DNA from: Mesohalobacter halotolerans
GTDB taxonomy: Bacteria; Bacteroidota; Bacteroidia; Flavobacteriales; Flavobacteriaceae
Length of the DNA stretch: 64,000 nt
Assembly: GCF_006120725.1 (NCBI RefSeq)
Contig: NZ_SWMU01000001.1
Coordinates: forward strand, 496,001-560,000
Direction of reading: 5' to 3'
Both the position numbers and the translations under genes were made by a program. The notes under the pieces were generated by a model. The model ran no database searches. It had not been told where the DNA came from and was given only the letters and a program-made list of their open reading frames with translations. Within the stretch, counting starts at the first letter, position 1. Each line of letters begins with the position of its first letter. Positions 61,566 to 64,000 of this stretch are shown here, in pieces.

Positions 61566-62299
61566 AACCCGCGTTCTTTTTGCAGCTGCTCGTAAGCTTC
61601 TTGCACTTGGTTAAATTTTTCCTTAGCACCTTTTTGATAGGCTTCATCGATGTTTTGAAGTTTGTCTGGGTGATATTTCTTGACCATTCTACGATAAGCT
61701 TTTTTAATTTCAGCATCAGAGGCATTCTTGTCCACCTCCAAAATCTTGTAAGCTTTGTCTGCTGATTTGATAAACATCGCTTTAATGCTCTCAAAATCTC
61801 TTTGACTCAAAGAAAAGTAACTGGAAATTTGATGTATTTTATTAATTTCATTTGTTGTGATATGCCCATCAGCTTGTGCGATATTAAACAAAAAATGAAT
61901 AATTTGAAGCCTGATTTCATAGCGTAGTCTAGGTTTTAAATACTGACAAATGTTACTCGCAGAAATTTGCCGTTTTTTGATGACCTCATTAAAGGTTTTA
62001 AAGGTGGCATTGGCCCTTTCTTTTCCATAAGCTTTTACAAAATAACTACGCACATAGTCTAATTCTTTCTGACTAACATTTCCATCAGCCTTGATTACCA
62101 AGCTGGCTAACGATAATAAGTTTAATTCAAAATCACCGGGTAATACGCCTTGGCTATTTTGAAAGAAGCCGCCAAAAGACCTTTGGTTTCTTTTGGGCAT
62201 TAACACCAAATCTAATAAACTACCTATCAAATAGCCGGCTAAAGCTCCAAAAAAACCACGAAAAAAAAAGCCAATAATGGCACAAACCCACTTTAACAT
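61562..62299 (-). CDS. TerB- and J-domain membrane protein (DjlA-like)
   Basis: 245 residues: a hydrophobic glycine-rich N-terminal segment (about 1-28, [18 protein letters not shown]) followed by a TerB-like helical domain (about 60-175; [27 protein letters not shown]) and a C-terminal J domain (about 180-240) with the DnaK-stimulating motif HPD in VKKYHPDKL. This is the layout of DjlA-type co-chaperones, membrane-anchored with a cytoplasmic J domain. A perfect promoter box TATATTTG lies 20 bp upstream. Convergent with the phosphatase gene. Confidence 0.9.
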   Translation of the reverse strand: MLKWVCAIIGFFFRGFFGALAGYLIGSLLDLVLMPKRNQRSFGGFFQNSQGVLPGDFELNLLSLASLVIKADGNVSQKELDYVRSYFVKAYGKERANATFKTFNEVIKKRQISASNICQYLKPRLRYEIRLQIIHFLFNIAQADGHITTNEINKIHQISSYFSLSQRDFESIKAMFIKSADKAYKILEVDKNASDAEIKKAYRRMVKKYHPDKLQNIDEAYQKGAKEKFNQVQEAYEQLQKERGF

Positions 62300-62318
62300 T
62301 TCAAAATCTATATGTTTG

Positions 62319-62326
62319 CAAATATA
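62319..62326 (-). promoter_or_regulatory. -7 promoter box (TATATTTG) of the DjlA-like gene
   Basis: Exact TAnnTTTG match on the minus strand, 19 bp before the start codon. Confidence 0.5.
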
Positions 62327-62562
62327 AAGGCATAATTACATTAAGCTAAGAATTTAGCTGAGAATTAAGCTTAAATCCAAATCATGATTAGAGTATAATT
62401 TGCCCGAGAGTCAGACGAAAACAAGGTTTTGTCATTATTCATCAAAATATTTACGTAAATATTCTAATGAATAATCCGGGTTAAATGAATTCAGCTTTTT
62501 TATATAATGTTAGTGTATCATTAAAATTTAAGCCATTAAAATTCATTTCTTTAGAGATACCT

Positions 62563-62570
62563 TATATTTG
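62563..62570 (+). promoter_or_regulatory. -7 promoter box (TATATTTG) of mrp
   Basis: Exact TAnnTTTG match on the plus strand, 30 bp before the GTG start of mrp; probable promoter of mrp-nifU. Confidence 0.5.
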
Positions 62571-62600
62571 CATTTAATCTAAATAATAAAAAGCAATTCA

Positions 62601-63740
62601 GTGCAATTAAAAAAAGAAGACGTTTATAAAGCCTTAGAGACAATAAGTGTAGCTGGAGAAGGACAAAATATGATTGAAAGTGGTGCTGTTCAAAACATAG
62701 TAACTTTTGCAGATGAAGTGATAGTTGATTTGAAATTATCAACACCGGCCTTACACATCAAGAAACGTGCAGAAGTTGATGTCATGAAAGTCATTCATGA
62801 GCATGTTTATGAAAAAGCAAAAGTTAAAGTCAATGTCAAAGTTGATGCTCCAAAAAAGAAAAGCGTCAATGAGATAAAAGGGAAACCTATTCCCGGGATT
62901 CAAAATATTATTGCTGTAGCCAGTGGTAAAGGTGGTGTAGGAAAATCTACAGTAACTGCCAATTTAGCGGTCAGTCTTTCAAAAATGGGTTTTAAAGTAG
63001 GGTTGCTTGATGCTGATATTTATGGTCCCTCCATACCAACAATGTTTGATGTTGAAAATGAAAAACCTTTATCTGTTAAAGTAGAGGGCAAATCTAAAAT
63101 GAAGCCTGTAGAAAGTTATGGGGTAAAAATCCTATCTATTGGGTTTTTTACAAAACCGAGTCAAGCAGTCATTTGGCGAGGACCCATGGCAGGTAAAGCC
63201 TTAAATCAAATGATTTTTGATGCCAATTGGGGAAAATTAGATTTTTTATTAGTGGATTTACCTCCGGGAACAGGTGATATCCATTTATCTATTATGCAGT
63301 CTATGCCCATCACAGGTTCGGTTATAGTTAGTACACCTCAAAATGTAGCTCTTGCAGATGCCCGAAAAGGTGTCGCCATGTTCCAACAAGAAAGTATTAA
63401 TGTACCTGTCTTGGGTATTGTAGAAAATATGGCTTATTTTACACCAGAAGAACTACCAGAAAACAAATATTATATTTTTGGTGAAGCTGGTGCAAAACGA
63501 TTATCAGAAGACATCGGCGTTCCATTTTTAGGAGAAGTGCCTTTAGTGCAATCTATCAGAGAATCAGGTGATGTAGGGAGACCGGCAGCACTTCAAGAAG
63601 CTACACCAATTGTTGAGGCCTTTAATGAATTGACAAAAAATGTAGTTCAAGAACTGGTTAATAGAAATGAGAACTTACCACCTACTGAAGCAATTAAAAT
63701 CACAACCATGGCGGGCTGTAGTGCCGTCAAAAATAAATGA
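62601..63740 (+). CDS. apbC: Mrp/NBP35-type iron-sulfur carrier ATPase
   Basis: A P-loop NTPase thought to carry and deliver [4Fe-4S] clusters. 379 residues: an N-terminal MIP18/DUF59-like domain (about 1-80), then the deviant Walker A VASGKGGVGKSTV (about 107-119), DADIYGPSIP, and the LLVDLPPGTGDIHLS block. The CxxC cluster site that ApbC proteins usually carry after NM-YF is missing: the sequence reads NMAYFTPEELPENKY. The only cysteine in the last stretch is in MAGCSAVKNK. The start is GTG at 62601. The nifU-like gene overlaps its stop by four bases. Confidence 0.93.
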   Translation: MQLKKEDVYKALETISVAGEGQNMIESGAVQNIVTFADEVIVDLKLSTPALHIKKRAEVDVMKVIHEHVYEKAKVKVNVKVDAPKKKSVNEIKGKPIPGIQNIIAVASGKGGVGKSTVTANLAVSLSKMGFKVGLLDADIYGPSIPTMFDVENEKPLSVKVEGKSKMKPVESYGVKILSIGFFTKPSQAVIWRGPMAGKALNQMIFDANWGKLDFLLVDLPPGTGDIHLSIMQSMPITGSVIVSTPQNVALADARKGVAMFQQESINVPVLGIVENMAYFTPEELPENKYYIFGEAGAKRLSEDIGVPFLGEVPLVQSIRESGDVGRPAALQEATPIVEAFNELTKNVVQELVNRNENLPPTEAIKITTMAGCSAVKNK

Positions 63741-63988
63741 TTATGACAGGACAAGAATTAAAACAATCTGTTGAAAATGCCCTAGAAGAAATTAGGCCGT
63801 TTCTTAAAAATGACGGTGGAGATATAGCTTTACTTGATATTGAAAACGACGATACAGTAAAGGTTCAACTTTTAGGGACATGTGTTGGTTGTAGTGTCAA
63901 TCAGATGACCCTTAAATCTGGTGTTGAAATGACGATAAAAAAACACGCTCCACAAATCAAGTCTGTAGTCAATGTTGAAATGGCTTGA
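63737..63988 (+). CDS. nifU: NifU-like iron-sulfur protein
   Basis: An 83-residue protein equal to the C-terminal domain of NifU, a scaffold for [4Fe-4S] clusters. The cluster motif C-x2-C is in GTCVGCSVNQMTLK, preceded by the typical DGGDIALLD. The first ATG (63737) overlaps the stop of mrp (ATGA); a second ATG two codons later is also possible. The pairing with mrp suggests that the scaffold hands its cluster to the carrier. A further ATG (63992) begins another frame that the window cuts off after three codons. Confidence 0.94.
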   Translation: MIMTGQELKQSVENALEEIRPFLKNDGGDIALLDIENDDTVKVQLLGTCVGCSVNQMTLKSGVEMTIKKHAPQIKSVVNVEMA

Positions 63989-64000
63989 TTTATGACCAAA

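Larger units (their letters stand above)
62300..62600. other. 301-bp divergent gap with two promoters
   Basis: Between the DjlA-like gene and mrp. Apart from the two promoter boxes at its ends (listed separately), it is A+T-rich and I see no gene, structured RNA or strong hairpin. Confidence 0.4.

Overview
The window is a piece of an A+T-rich bacterial chromosome from the Bacteroidetes, most likely a (marine) Flavobacteriaceae species. The evidence is the family content: BT_3928-type DoxX/MauE protein, DUF1599, DUF4271, DUF4296 and DUF5689 proteins, a Porin_10-type porin, a CarboxypepD_reg-like plus TonB receptor, a VPS10/sortilin-like Asp-box protein, the GYDIA-type GHMP kinase, and many promoters of the Bacteroidetes form TAnnTTTG. 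Shine-Dalgarno sites are generally absent. It is almost entirely ordinary, densely packed chromosome. I see no prophage, insertion sequence, CRISPR array, rRNA or tRNA.

Layout. 0-3.5 kb (minus): 5'-part of tpiA, an orphan DppB/OppB-like permease, a BT_3928 protein and a duplicated-domain DUF1599 protein. 3.6-8.4 kb (plus): a membrane protein, lysA, and the Lhr-like ligase-associated DEXH helicase. 8.4-13.9 kb: a divergent locus with a secreted endonuclease/exonuclease/phosphatase protein on one side and a TonB receptor plus DUF5689 lipoprotein on the other, possibly a surface nutrient-scavenging system. 14-20 kb: aldo/keto reductase, glycine-zipper membrane protein, isoaspartyl peptidase, CvpA, GapN-type aldehyde dehydrogenase, SDR. 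20-22.5 kb (minus): a YceI-porin-YceI operon with a perfect hairpin between two genes. 22.6-22.9 kb: the decayed remains of a second SDR gene. 23-32.6 kb (minus mostly): Asp-box propeller protein, 3-methyladenine glycosylase, a 57-residue Lys/Cys-rich protein, ferritin, MATE exporter coupled to hemH, and a large porin. 32.6-38.5 kb: AtoE transporter and aat, then a propeller lipoprotein, rnhB and sod. 38.6-42.5 kb (plus): beta-ketoacyl synthase, bioB, JmjC-like cupin, PdeM. 42.5-52 kb (minus): hemE, membrane metallopeptidase, secreted protein, leuS, a 126-bp element with inverted ends, a membrane metallophosphoesterase with an internal Tat-like motif, gcvP. 52-64 kb: UbiA-like protein, hemD, DUF4271, then a plus-strand run (polyprenol-phosphate mannosyltransferase, dihydroorotase, DUF4296, HMG-CoA reductase, GHMP kinase), a thioesterase, dnaA, LMW phosphatase, TerB/DnaJ protein, and mrp-nifU.

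How the genes connect. Three haem genes (hemH, hemE, hemD) lie scattered. HMG-CoA reductase and the GHMP kinase belong to the mevalonate route, whose polyprenol products feed the neighbouring glycosyltransferase and perhaps the UbiA-like protein. bioB sits with a KAS-like condensing enzyme that may make its pimeloyl precursor. Two members of the ligase-associated DNA repair set (the helicase and PdeM) are present but about 33 kb apart, with no ligase or partner nuclease in the window. The most attractive unexplained items are the nuclease/TonB/DUF5689 locus, the YceI-porin-YceI operon, the inverted-end element at 47.7 kb, the degenerate UbiA-like protein, and the SDR pseudogene.
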